This document shows, piece after piece, positions 32,846 to 42,701 of a DNA stretch of 64,000 bases. The notes beneath the pieces were generated by a model. The model made no database searches and was not told where the DNA came from. It worked only from the letters and a program-made list of their open reading frames with translations. The translations under genes and the position numbers were made by a program. The stretch's first letter is position 1. Each line of letters begins with the position of its first letter. Source of the DNA: Rebecca billardiae RCC1528 (Eukaryota > Haptophyta). The DNA lies in the NCBI GenBank assembly GCA_965240325.2, contig OZ251235.1, positions 248,001 through 312,000 of the forward strand, in the 5' to 3' direction.

Positions 32846-35100
32846 CTGGCGCGGTCGGATCCGGGAGGCAGGCTTTCCAGTCCGCGCGCTCGGGCGTGCC
32901 CAACGCCTGCGCGAGCGCCTGCCGGGCGAACATCATCGGGTGCCTCCGTGGGTTGGAGCTCCTGCGGGCGCGGCAGCGGCCGCGGCGGCGGGAAGGTGCG
33001 CGGGGAGTGGCGGCAACGGGCGGCGCGGCGTGAGTCGAGGTGGCGCGCGGGGGCTCGGCCATCGGGGGGCGGCGCGCGCGGGGCACGGCGCCGCGCGCAC
33101 ATCCTGTGGAGCAGCACGCCGCCGTCCCCGGGGAGCTGCACCCACAGGTAGCCCTCGCCGTCCGCCACCCCGGCCGGCGGCCATTGTGCGGAGCGCACGT
33201 GCTCGAACGAGACGCCGGCCGCCTCGCCCGCGGCCTGCAGGGCGGCGCGGACGCCGGCGGCGCGCTCGCGCGGCACGGGCAGGAGCTGCAGGTGCAGGTG
33301 CGCGCGGCCGGCGTCCAGACCGCCGCCCCGCGTGCCCATCTGCCGCTCGAACACCACCGTCTCCGCGCCCTCCGCCGCGTAGCACTGCGCCAGCGCGTCG
33401 CGCAGGGCGAGCATCTCAGCCAGCACGGCGCGCTCGCACGCGTGCGCGCTCGCCGCGTGGCTCACGGGGAGGACGAGGGCGTTGTGCCGGACGAGCGGGC
33501 CCTTGGCCAGGGCGACGTACGCCTCGGTGCCCACCGCCACCACGAGGTGCGCCTCGAAGTGCTCGCTCGCCATGCAGAACCAGCACGCGCGGTTGGCCCA
33601 GCCGCGCACGGCCGCGCCGCGCCGGTGCTCTTGCGCCGACGCGACGCGCCACGTGCGCGCGCCGTCGTCGATGACGACGCCGTGCTTCTCGCGGAGCTCG
33701 GCGCGGAGCGCGTCCGCGGTGTCAAAGTTGCGCTCCGTCCGCGCCGCCTCGCGCCGCACCAGCAGCTCGCGCACCACCCCCTCGTCGACCGGCTCGGCGT
33801 CCTCCGGGTGGCGCGTCGGCAGCGGCGGCATCGCGCGCCGCTTGGCCGAGTCGCCGTTCGGCGCGCCGCCGGCGGCACGCGCGCGCTTGGCCGAGCCGCC
33901 GGGGGGCGGCGGCGGTGGCGGCGGCGGAGCGGCGGGAAGCATGGCCCCACCCGCGCCGGGCATGTGCGGCGGCGGCGGCGGCGGCAGCGGCGGCGGCGGA
34001 TGCCCGGGCCCGAGCTGCGGTGGCAGCGGCGGCAGCGGCGGCGGCGGGGGCTGCGGCAGCGTCGCGCCCGCACCCGGCTGCGGCGGCGGCTGCTGCGCCT
34101 CCGGCGGCGGCGGCGGCGGGTGCACGTGCACGCCGACGTACGGGTTCTGCGTCGTCCCATCTGGCTGCTCGAGCAGCTTGGCCGCGTCCATCCGGCCGAG
34201 GGGCACCACGCTGAGCGCGTGCAGCCACTTGCGCCGAGCATCCCCGACGCGGCCGAGGGCCACGAACCGCGTCACGTGCGACGGGCTCCCGTCTGCGCGC
34301 CAGTTGGCGTACGGCGGGCGCGCCCACGCGACGCCCGAGCCGCCGGCGAAGTGGTACCGCGGCAGCGCGGCGGCCGCCAGCCGCGCCGAGCGCACGGTGC
34401 CCACCTCGTCGAGCGGCTCGGAGCCGCCCAGCGCCGCGCTCGCGGCAGCGCGCGCGTCTGCCCCGAGCTGAGCGCACACGCCGCGCGGCCAGCTGGGTGT
34501 GAGCAGCAGGTCGACGCCGGCGAAGTTGCGCCGGGCGAAGTGCGCATCCAGGGCCTCCGTCTCCGCCTGGCCGTCCTCGCCCAGCGGGCCCACCGGCCCG
34601 GCGGCCGCAGGCACCGGCTCGAGCGGGGCCGAATCGTACGCCACGCGGAGCCCGTGCAGGGTCGTGAGCTCCGAGTTGGGGAGCAGGATGATGTTCGGCG
34701 CGATCTCGCCATTGGGATGGCCCTCGAGAAGGCTTCTCGCCACCGCGCACTCGAGCCGCGCGCTGAAGATGTACGTCGGCAGCGGGGCCTTCTTCTCGCC
34801 GTCCACGTACGGCCGCAGCCCACGCGCCGGCTCGTCTCCGTCGCCGAGGAAGTCCCCGACGCAGAAGAGGCACTTGAACGGGCCGTGCTTGCTGTCCGCG
34901 CCGACGACCTTGGTGAAAAGCGATGCAAAGTCGCCGCGCACGTCGCCCGCGACGAGCAGCTTGACCGGATCCGAGTTGACCTGCGCGCGGCCATAGCCCG
35001 AGGCCATCGTCCTCGTGCTCGCCCTGCACGCACTGGCGGCAAGTCCGCAACGGTGTGCGTGAGGCGAGGCGCGCGAGCCGACGACCGGCTGCATCGGCAT
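32748..35100 (-). CDS. CWF19L1: CWF19-like protein (CwfJ family)
   Basis: Homologue of CWF19L1/Drn1, a debranching-enzyme-associated protein of spliced-intron turnover in the nucleus. Two exons join in phase: 35100-33101 and 32961-32748 (intron 139 bp); 737 residues. The N-terminal part has the metallophosphatase-like block KLLVAGDVRGDFASLFTKVV and CLFCVGDFLGDGDE. A Pro-rich disordered region (about 320-400) follows, with a basic motif SAKRRAMPP. CwfJ domain 1 has ACWFCMASEHFEAHLVVAVG and the HIT-like AHLHLQLLPV (about 598). CwfJ domain 2 spans the splice: GGVLLHRM|SSNPRRHPMM, then ERADWKAC and KQRFAPFDPT. The 35100 ATG adds 31 unconserved residues; the ATG at 35007 (MASGYGRAQVNSDPVKLLVA) aligns better with relatives and may be the true start. 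Confidence 0.88.
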
Positions 35101-36439
35101 CCCTCAAGGCCCCTGCGCCTCGCCCGTAGGCATCGGGGGTGGCATCTTGTACAGTACAGTAGGCAGGTTGGCGCGGTCGTACGAGCGCGTGAGCACGAGG
35201 GACAGCTTCCTCTCCGGCTTCTCGACCACTCTCACGTCCACGTCCACGTCCTCGTGCAAACGGCGCGCTTGAGGCTGCGCATGGGCAAGTCGCGGCTAAG
35301 ATCACCCTCGTGACGGCCATGCTGTCCTCTTTGGAATGCCGTACGACGGTGCAGACCTGCCCATCTTCCGCGCGACCCAACACGCCGTGAGCCTGACGAT
35401 CAAGGTTGGCTGCGTGTTAGTCGTGTGAACTCGTCACTGACGCCAGTGTCAGTCGGTTTGACGGGCACGCGGATGGCGGGGCCGTGACCGTCCGGTCGAA
35501 GCTGCAGCTGCAAATACGTGTGCGCGCCTGTCAACGGCGGGGCGAGCATCGATCGACATGGCTAGCGAGCTGATCAGGGCTGGTAGCAACCTTCTCTGGG
35601 ACACGCCACACGGTTGGACATGTTCTTCACTCGGAACGACCGTCAAGTGCGGATCAGACAGACATCATCCGATCAGCAGCAGGGCTGGGATAGGGTCGAG
35701 TTCGTGATCACGTGAACGTGATATCACGGCGTGATCACGTCACGTGATCCGTCACGTGACGTCACGCCGGCCATGGGCTTCGTCACGTGACCGAGTCCGG
35801 TAGTCGGTAAGCTACTCAATACGTGCTGACCAGCTGCTCGGACCCGGACTGGCTTCTGATGAGCGAGCAGAGAGTGAGAGATCATCGTCGCGACATTGTC
35901 AGCTGGTCGTAATTCGTCGTTGAAACAGTATTTGGCTCCAAATAGGCCCATATGCACAAAAAAACATAGATCTTCGCCTCTCCGCCCCGGGAGACCCCCG
36001 GACACCCCGGCCCCCCCCGGTGGGCCGGACTCGTTACGTGATCACTCACGGTGATGGCACATGATCACGGCTGTTGCCGGGCGGACACGACACACGTGAC
36101 AACACGTGACGGTCTGATAACGACACGACGAATTCCCATAAGCCCTGTCAGTCAGCAAGCCACTGTGTGCTCGGCTCGGCGACTACCCGGAGCGCCGGCA
36201 GCCTGAGCCTCGGCTTCTGAGTGAGTGAGTGAGTCTGACATGAGCCTCAAGTGATGAGCCGCGGCCGACGGTCGGCACATTGATATTGACGATGTCTGAT
36301 CTTGCGCTGACGAGATTTGAGCTGCTAGTAACAGTGAGTTCACGTGCTCGGACCGCACCGGCTTCGGAACTATAAGAAGTGTCAAACTTCACTCGCGGAC
36401 GAGCCGCGCCCATGACCTGCGCGGCGGCCAGCATCACTA
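35101..36439. other. Intergenic spacer with CACGTG palindromes
   Basis: The spacer runs upstream of the CWF19-like gene to the foldback element. Its main feature is the cluster of palindromic CACGTG sites described separately. No gene was identified; reverse-strand frames at 35724-36005 and 36152-36437 have no recognisable content. Confidence 0.5.
35706..36107. promoter_or_regulatory. Cluster of palindromic CACGTG (G-box/E-box) sites
   Basis: Six CACGTG hexamers occur in about 400 bp, four of them within about 35706-35790, interleaved with tgatcacg and gtgatatcac palindromes. bZIP and bHLH factors bind this core in plants and animals. Whether it controls any gene here is unknown; the nearest start codons are more than 600 bp away. 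Part may simply be a short interspersed palindromic repeat. Confidence 0.4.
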
Positions 36440-39400
36440 ATTATGGCCCGCGGTGCAGGGCGGAGCGCGCAGCGTGGAGCCCGCACCAGCGGGCCCGAAC
36501 AACGTTTCAAAAAGATCTTTGATCAAGAAAAAAGGGACGGGGGACGATTTTCATGGCTGGAGGAGACCGAGTTTCGAATTTTGAGACCCTCTCTAACATG
36601 CATCACGGCCGAAAAAGGTCGCGCCCACGGCAAGTTCATAGTAAAGCGTGGAGTGACGCCCGTCCAAAAAACTTCACGCCCTTTAGGATCCCTAACGTAA
36701 CGAACCGTTACAAGCGATTTTTCCGGCCAATGAGATTGCAGCAAGGTCCAAGGAGCGATGACGTATCTAGATGGAGATTGCCGCGAACCGATGTGACCAT
36801 GTACGTCCCTTGAATCAGTTGAATCAACTATTCAATCGCGCCGTGTCTGTATCAGGAGCCGACGAGGCAAGGGTCAGTAGCCGATGGGCCAACCTCGGCG
36901 AATCTCAATACTATCTGACACGAGTGGAGCCGGCTGCCCAGCAAAGCCAAACCTTGGTTGCCGCGGCTGCGGCGAGACTCACTGGCTCCGCGAGAGGGGG
37001 CGAGCCGCACGAGCGACCGACGGGTGAGGACGGCGATGGGCACGTGCGCGCGGCGAGTTGCGCCTGGAGCGCGCGGCTGCGGCGGGTCCCGACTGCCGTC
37101 GACATCGCGTTCGTGCCCCCGCTCACTCCGCGCGCCCCCGCCGCCCCGTGTCGATGCCTGCGCGCGGCCGCGCGCCGGTCGGCGCCGGATGCCTGCGCGC
37201 GGCCGCGCGCCGGTCGGCGCCGGGGCGCCCCGGCCGCGCCGCGGCAGCCGCCCTGTATTCGGGCTCTCGCAAGCTCGGGGGCAGCGGCGCCTGATGCCGG
37301 ACTGATCGATCTCTGAGTCTTCGACTTCACCACGCGCCGCCCTTGCCATGCCTTTCCGGGGAGCGCCGACGATCCGAGTCCATCGTCGACGGTCGACTCT
37401 GAGCGAGGGCTACGCCTCGGAACTGAACGGTACTCTACGAGGAGGACGAGCTGCGCGGGCGACGGTGGTGCGTGACGTCCCCAGAGCTGGCTGTGCCTCT
37501 GCAACGCGTGCCGAGCCTGATCGAGGTGTGTCAGCCCGTGCACGCGCGGCGTGCGCGAACGATCCGTGACTGGTGCCCAGTCGCACCTCCGACCTCGGCA
37601 CCGTGCTCCCTCGGGCTGTCAGCTCCGCGTGGCCTGGCGTGCACGTCGAGTTGCGCTCATGCGTCGATCACGCCTCGCGCCCGCCTGTCGGCCGTCGCGC
37701 AGGCGCTGGTCGAACCCTACTCGGACCAGTGCAAATCATCTAACTATCCTGGCGCTCGGCCGGTGCGCGGTGACCCGCGGCGGGACAGCGGTCAGTCAGC
37801 AGCAGCGGCCCGAACGAATCCGCGGCCCCGCACCGTGCTCCCTGGCTGTCAGCTTCGCGTGGCCTGGCGTGCACGTGGAGTCGCGCTCATGCGTCGATCA
37901 CGCCTCGTCGCATCCGCCTGTACACAATCGGCGCCGCGCCGGCGGCTGCGAAGTGCGCCGATGGGCCCGCGCCCCGGGCGCGGCGGGCGGCGGCGCGCCG
38001 CTGGAGTCTAGTTGTACGGGCATGCAACTCCGGGTCTGTCAATAGACGACTGCGATGGAGGGTGCACCGCCACCGCGGGCCCTGAACTACGTTCGTTCTA
38101 CGGAAAAGGACCGCGGAACGCGGTCATATATGTTTACCCGTATATGCGGCCATCACCGTCTGACACTGTGATAGTCGGCCCCGCGTTGCGCCTTCAAACG
38201 GTCAGCAGGCACTCAGGCAAGTCTGACAACTCACTCATGCAGCTAGCCTCTCCGAGACGCGGCTCGCGCCACCCGTGACTCGCGGCGGTGCCTCCTATAG
38301 GCCGCCGGTTTGAGGGACTATACTATTTACGAATAATGACCGCGTTCCGCGGTCCTTTTCCGTAGAACGAACGTAGTTCGGGGCCCGCGGTGGCGGTGCA
38401 CCCTCCGTCGCAGTCGTCCCGTACGTAACTAGACTCCATCCAGCGGCGCGCCGCCCAGCGCCGCGCCGCCGCCGGCCCGGCCCGGGCCGGCCGGGCGCGG
38501 GCGCGTCGGCGGCTGGCGTGCGCCGAGTGTGGATGTCGGTCGTCGGCCGAGCTGCCCTCATCACAGACGGCCCTTACCTGACCCCCTGCGCGTGCGCGAC
38601 GGCCGACAGGCGGATGCGACTCGGCGTGATCGACGCACGAGCGCGACTCTTGCACGCCAGGCCACCGGCGGAGGGGCGGGACCGCGCATTCGACCGTTCG
38701 TTCGGGCCTGCCGCTGACCGTCGTCGCCGCGACGCCAGCAGCGCAGGAGTAGATGATCTGCAGGTCAGTAGGGTTCGACCTGCGCGCCTGCGCGACGGCC
38801 GACAGGCGGGCGCGAGGCGTGAGCGACGCATGAGCGCGACTCTACGTGCACACCAGGCCCGCACGCGGCCTGAGCTGACTGACCGAGCCAGGGAGCACGG
38901 TGCGAGCAGCCATGCAGCACCGGTGCTTGCGCGCGCCGCGCGTGCACGGGGTGACACACCTCGGTCAGGCTCGGCACGCGTCGCAGAGGCACGGCCAGCT
39001 CTGGGCACGCCAGGCGCCCAGGCCACGCGGAGCTGACAGCCACGGGGAGCCGACGGCGCCGGGGTCGCGGCCAGTTCGACTTGCGCCTGCTCTGAAGAAG
39101 AGTTCTGGGAGACCCTGGCGGAGAGGCATGGCAAGGGGGGCGTGTGGTGAAGTCGGAGACTCAGAGATCGATCAGTCCGGCATCATGCGCCGCTGCCCCC
39201 GAGCTTGCGAGAGCCCGAACACAGGGCGGCGGCTGCGGCGGCGGCGGCGCGGCCGCGCGGCCGCGGCCGCGCAGGCATCGACAGGGCGCGGCAGGGGCGT
39301 GCGGAGTGACTAGTGAGCGGGCACGAACGCGATGTCGACGGCCGTCGGGACCCGCCGCAGACGCGCGCTCCAGGCGCCACTCGGCACTCGCCACGCGCAC

Positions 39401-39932
39401 CTGCCCATCGAGCGCCCCCTAGTGGACCAAGAGTCGTCGCGGCTCGCTCGCCACCCCCGAAGAAACCTGCGCACGTGCTTGCGACGGCGGCAGGTTTTGA
39501 GCTCGCCAGCTCGGTAAGTCAGTGACTATGGAATGGGCTGGCAACGAATAGCTGCGCGGGTATTTTCAATAAGGCTTGCGGGTTTTAGACTCTAGATACC
39601 AACCGCCGCGAAGCCAAGTTCATATTCATCAAGGCGGAGGCAAACTATCACACATGAACGAGAGTCCGTACCCACAAAATTTACCCAGCCTGGCACACTT
39701 GGGCGTGGGTTTCGTTGATTCCTCTGTTCACTATTCAAGACGGCGGACGCGTCCTTTTTCGACGAGGATGCACCTGTAAGGGAGTCTCAAAATTCGAAAC
39801 TCGGTCTCCTCCAGCCCTGAAAATCGTCCCCCGTTCCTTTTTTCTTTGATCAAAGATCTTTTTGAAACGTGGTTCGGGCCCGCTGGTGCGGGCTCCACGC
39901 TGCGCGCTCCGCCCTGCACCGCGGGCCATAAT
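36440..39932. repeat. Giant imperfect inverted repeat (foldback element), about 3.5 kb
   Basis: The outer arms 36440-36625 and 39747-39932 are near-perfect reverse complements (shared blocks tatggcccgcggtgcagggc, cgtttcaaaaagatctttga, ggaggagaccgagtttcgaa). After an unmatched stretch the arms pair again: about 36995-37480 with about 38940-39430, 37615-37710 with 38790-38870, 37845-37910 with 38590-38670, and 38040-38124 with 38331-38416. The centre is about 38125-38330. No transposase or other protein is recognisable inside. It resembles a foldback/MITE-like transposable element or an old palindromic duplication. No clear target-site duplication was found. Confidence 0.85.
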
Positions 39933-40119
39933 AACGTACATGCGCTGCTCAGTTACCATCAGTCTGAGTCACGTAGTTCCCTCGCGCCGGCACGCGCGAA
40001 TCAGTCGAATCACACTCACACTCGGCGGCGGCGCCGCGCCGAGCCCACTAGCGGGGCGGCCGCCGCAGCTGAAACCTGGCACCGGGCTGTCAGACCAGTC
40101 GAACATCATTGTCAAACAT

Positions 40120-41193
40120 TCAAACATAACACTGCGCGTAGGGTAGCTGCGCATAGGGTAGCAATCGCGCGATCATGTCGTCACTGAGCAGCATCTCGTT
40201 GCAGAAGTCGTCACTTCTGACCGCCGTCGAGTCGCTCCCAAAGTACTCCGCCAAGGGCTGCCACGCATCATGCGAGGCGGGAATAGCCGCTTGCTCAGAG
40301 AACGAGGGAGCTGGGTCAGGGCCTCTCATCATCTTGGCACAAGGGTGAAGCTGTGGTGGTGGCGACGGCGGCGGTGGCGGCGCAGCCGCATGCCCCGCAG
40401 ATGTCGATGCCAGGTTGGCGGCGGACGCGTAGCCGCCCGGCAGGCTGGGGTGAGAGGAGCGCGAGAGCGCGTTCGCGAGTGCCAATGGCAGCGGATCGGC
40501 GATGCAAGAAGGAAGAAGGGCCGTGTGCACCAGAGCGCCAGTGCCTGCGTACGCGGCCGACGCACCGAGGATGCGGATCAGCTCGGCCTCGTGCGCGCGC
40601 AGGAGATCGAAGTGCGCCATCGTGCCGGCCTGATGATGCCAGTCAGGCATGGTCGGCGACGCGCCCATGAGCAGGGCGCCGGGTACGGCCTGCCGCGCCA
40701 TGGATGCCTGCGGCGCGCTGGGCACATACACCTTCGGCGTTGGCGGCGGTGGTGCGAGCGGGACGATCAAGCCCGAAGGGGTGTTTGTGGACGGGTCCGC
40801 GGCTGTGGTGGGCGTCGATGCGGGAGTGGCCAGCTGGGCATGCGGTGGTCTGGTCTCGGAGAGCGTCTGCATCGCGAGCAGCGATGGCGTCTGCATCGCG
40901 AGCAGCGATGGCAACTCCGCCGAGATGGTGCCCTCGAGCGTGCGATTCGGCACGGCGTCTGCTCCGTGCCGCTTGCGCATGCGCTGGCGCTTGTTCTGGA
41001 ACCAGATCCGCGCCTGTCGCGGATGGATGTTGAGCGAGTTGGCGAGCGCCTCGACGGTGAGGCGGTTCGGCAGGCTGGAGACGGAGAACACGGTCTCAAG
41101 GATCTGCCTCTCGGACGCGTTCGGCTTCCACCGGCGGCGCTTGCCGTCCTCCGAGCCTTCGGCGGAGTGCGCGTGTTCGTCCCTCGGGTGCAT
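40120..41193 (-). CDS. Homeodomain transcription factor
   Basis: Single exon, 357 residues, start at the ATG giving MHPRDEHAHSAEGSEDGKRR. The homeodomain is right at the N-terminus (about 18-76): RRWKPNASERQILETVF, LTVEALANSLNIHPRQARIW and WFQNKRQRMRKR. The invariant Trp, Phe and Asn of the recognition helix are present at 64, 65 and 67, so DNA binding should be intact. Length is the typical 60 residues, not the 63-residue TALE form. The rest is Pro/Ala/Ser-rich and disordered, with an internal direct repeat (PSLLAMQT twice) and a terminal repeat LPYAQLPYAQ that may act as an activation region (inference). No leucine zipper or other partner domain is seen. It is divergent from the SRPBCC-like gene, 539 bp apart. 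Confidence 0.85.
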   Translation of the reverse strand: MHPRDEHAHSAEGSEDGKRRRWKPNASERQILETVFSVSSLPNRLTVEALANSLNIHPRQARIWFQNKRQRMRKRHGADAVPNRTLEGTISAELPSLLAMQTPSLLAMQTLSETRPPHAQLATPASTPTTAADPSTNTPSGLIVPLAPPPPTPKVYVPSAPQASMARQAVPGALLMGASPTMPDWHHQAGTMAHFDLLRAHEAELIRILGASAAYAGTGALVHTALLPSCIADPLPLALANALSRSSHPSLPGGYASAANLASTSAGHAAAPPPPPSPPPQLHPCAKMMRGPDPAPSFSEQAAIPASHDAWQPLAEYFGSDSTAVRSDDFCNEMLLSDDMIARLLPYAQLPYAQCYV

Positions 41194-41732
41194 AGCCGGG
41201 CGCTGATTTGGTGGCGGACAAGCAGAGAAGAGAGCGCCCGCAAAGGTTGCTGTCAGCTCGACGACGAATCGTGGGGTGAGGAACTACCCCTCGCCCCGCT
41301 CGGAACTTCGATCGGGGTCTCATCATTGTGATTCTCGGCGTTTCCGCCCGTGATTGTCATGGAACGACATTATGCGACATCCAATCATATCACGTGAAAC
41401 CTGCTCATGTTAAGGATCATATGATGTTGGAATTAAACATCGATCCCGGAGCCCGTTATAAAGGGGAGTTTTAAAACCAACATCAATTATGGAATCGCCG
41501 TTTGATAAAGGTTGATAAGTGATCGAATCTTCCAGAATGTTGCGCATTATTTTGAATACTGCCGGTGGAAGTTAAAAAACGGCGATCCGTCTGTCGTATA
41601 TTTAAGCAACAAACTTTGGTGCACTTACAACTCATCGTTGATAAATTGGGAGACCAAGGCTGCACACCCATTAAGGAGATTATTTCCAGATATCCAGATA
41701 TGATATCTCCATCACATCTCGTCGAAAACACG
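41194..41732. promoter_or_regulatory. Divergent intergenic region, AT-rich in its right half
   Basis: The region separates the start codons of the homeobox gene and the SRPBCC-like gene. The half from about 41380 is notably AT-rich and includes atttaag and ttataaagg-like stretches (ttataaag near 41456). An open frame runs through 41565-41732 into the right-hand gene, but its AT-rich composition suggests 5' UTR. Confidence 0.4.
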
Positions 41733-42701
41733 ATGGCGCCACCTCGGGCACGCTCGCAGGTGCTGCTGGCGCTCCTGGCGGTGGCCTCGCCTGCGGTTGC
41801 TCGTCGCATCGAGCTGCGCACCACCTGCCGCATCGTCGGTACCTCTTGCAGCTCGCTCACGCAGTTCTTGGCCACGCCGGCCAACTGGCCGCGCATCGTC
41901 GCGTCCTCATGGGCTGTTGAGGGGGACGCTGTTGGCAAGCCCATGCGCCGAGGGGCGCGCGTCGATGAGATCTTCGGCGCCCCGCCCATCCTGCCGCTGC
42001 GAGTGGCCTGGCAGTGTGAGCGCATGGACGCTGCGCGAGGAGAGCTGGACGTGCGCAGCTCTGCCGGCCTGGCCGGTGTCGCAGAGGACTGCCGCATGCG
42101 CTTTGTCGTACAGCCGACGCCGGCAGCCGTGATGAGGGCTGGCAACGTTGGCGCGGCTCAGCCGGGCGCCACCGTGGATCTGCGCATGAGCTACACCCCG
42201 ACATCTCCGCTGGCCGTCCTGGCCATCCCCATCCTCGCAGCGGACAACTGGCTGGCGCTCAACGTCCTCCTGCCCATGGCGGTTGGCCCGCCCCTCGTCC
42301 GATTCCGCCTACTCATGGGCTCACTGTATCTCGTGGCTGGGCTGAGCCATTTGGCGGATTGCCTGCTCGGAGAGAGCGCGTTGCTTCGCGCCGCTGGTGC
42401 TCCTGCCTTCGCTGAGCTCGGACCGGCTGGCCAGGCGGTGGCCTTGGCATGGTGTGCCGCAGGTCCATTGTCGTTTGCCCTGGCGATCGCGGGCGAGGCA
42501 TTCGCGGATGCAGGCCTCGTCGCGTACGGTGTCATCGAGGTAGCAGCCGCCGCGCTGGCGTCAGGCACGGCGGCGGCATCATCTGCGGCAGCCACTGCGA
42601 CAGCCTCCGAGCAGGACATGTCCACTCTCATCGCAGCTGTCGGTGTGCAGGCGTTGGTGGCCAGCTCGTGGGCATACGCTGCTGGCAGTAACGAGCAGTG
42701 A
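41733..42701 (+). CDS. SRPBCC-like protein with C-terminal membrane segments, probably plastid
   Basis: Single exon, 322 residues from the ATG giving MAPPRARSQVLLALLAVASP, a signal peptide followed by ARRIELRTTC. Residues about 25-170 resemble an SRPBCC/START-type ligand-binding fold (TCRIVGTSCSSLTQFLATPA, NWPRIVASSWAVEGDAVGKP, PLRVAWQCERMDAARGELDV), a family that binds lipids, pigments or polyketides. The C-terminal half has several hydrophobic segments (LAVLAIPILAADNWLALNVL; FRLLMGSLYLVAGLSHLADC; AVALAWCAAGPLSFALAIAG; LIAAVGVQALVASSWAYAAG). Ligand and role are unknown. The frame is open upstream to 41565, but I prefer this ATG because it starts a clean signal peptide. Plastid location is inferred from the leader. 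Assignment to SRPBCC is by pattern only. Confidence 0.62.
   Translation: MAPPRARSQVLLALLAVASPAVARRIELRTTCRIVGTSCSSLTQFLATPANWPRIVASSWAVEGDAVGKPMRRGARVDEIFGAPPILPLRVAWQCERMDAARGELDVRSSAGLAGVAEDCRMRFVVQPTPAAVMRAGNVGAAQPGATVDLRMSYTPTSPLAVLAIPILAADNWLALNVLLPMAVGPPLVRFRLLMGSLYLVAGLSHLADCLLGESALLRAAGAPAFAELGPAGQAVALAWCAAGPLSFALAIAGEAFADAGLVAYGVIEVAAAALASGTAAASSAAATATASEQDMSTLIAAVGVQALVASSWAYAAGSNEQ

Noticed and set aside
33040-35313. 757-codon + strand frame opposite the CWF19-like gene
   Set aside because: Mirror of a conserved coding exon; the translation is Arg/Ala-rich with no recognisable content.
36443-36820. Open frames at the left end of the foldback (FKKIFDQEKRDGG...) as a gene
   Set aside because: The inverted copy at the right end has a different frame structure; the conservation is at the DNA level and no family is recognised.
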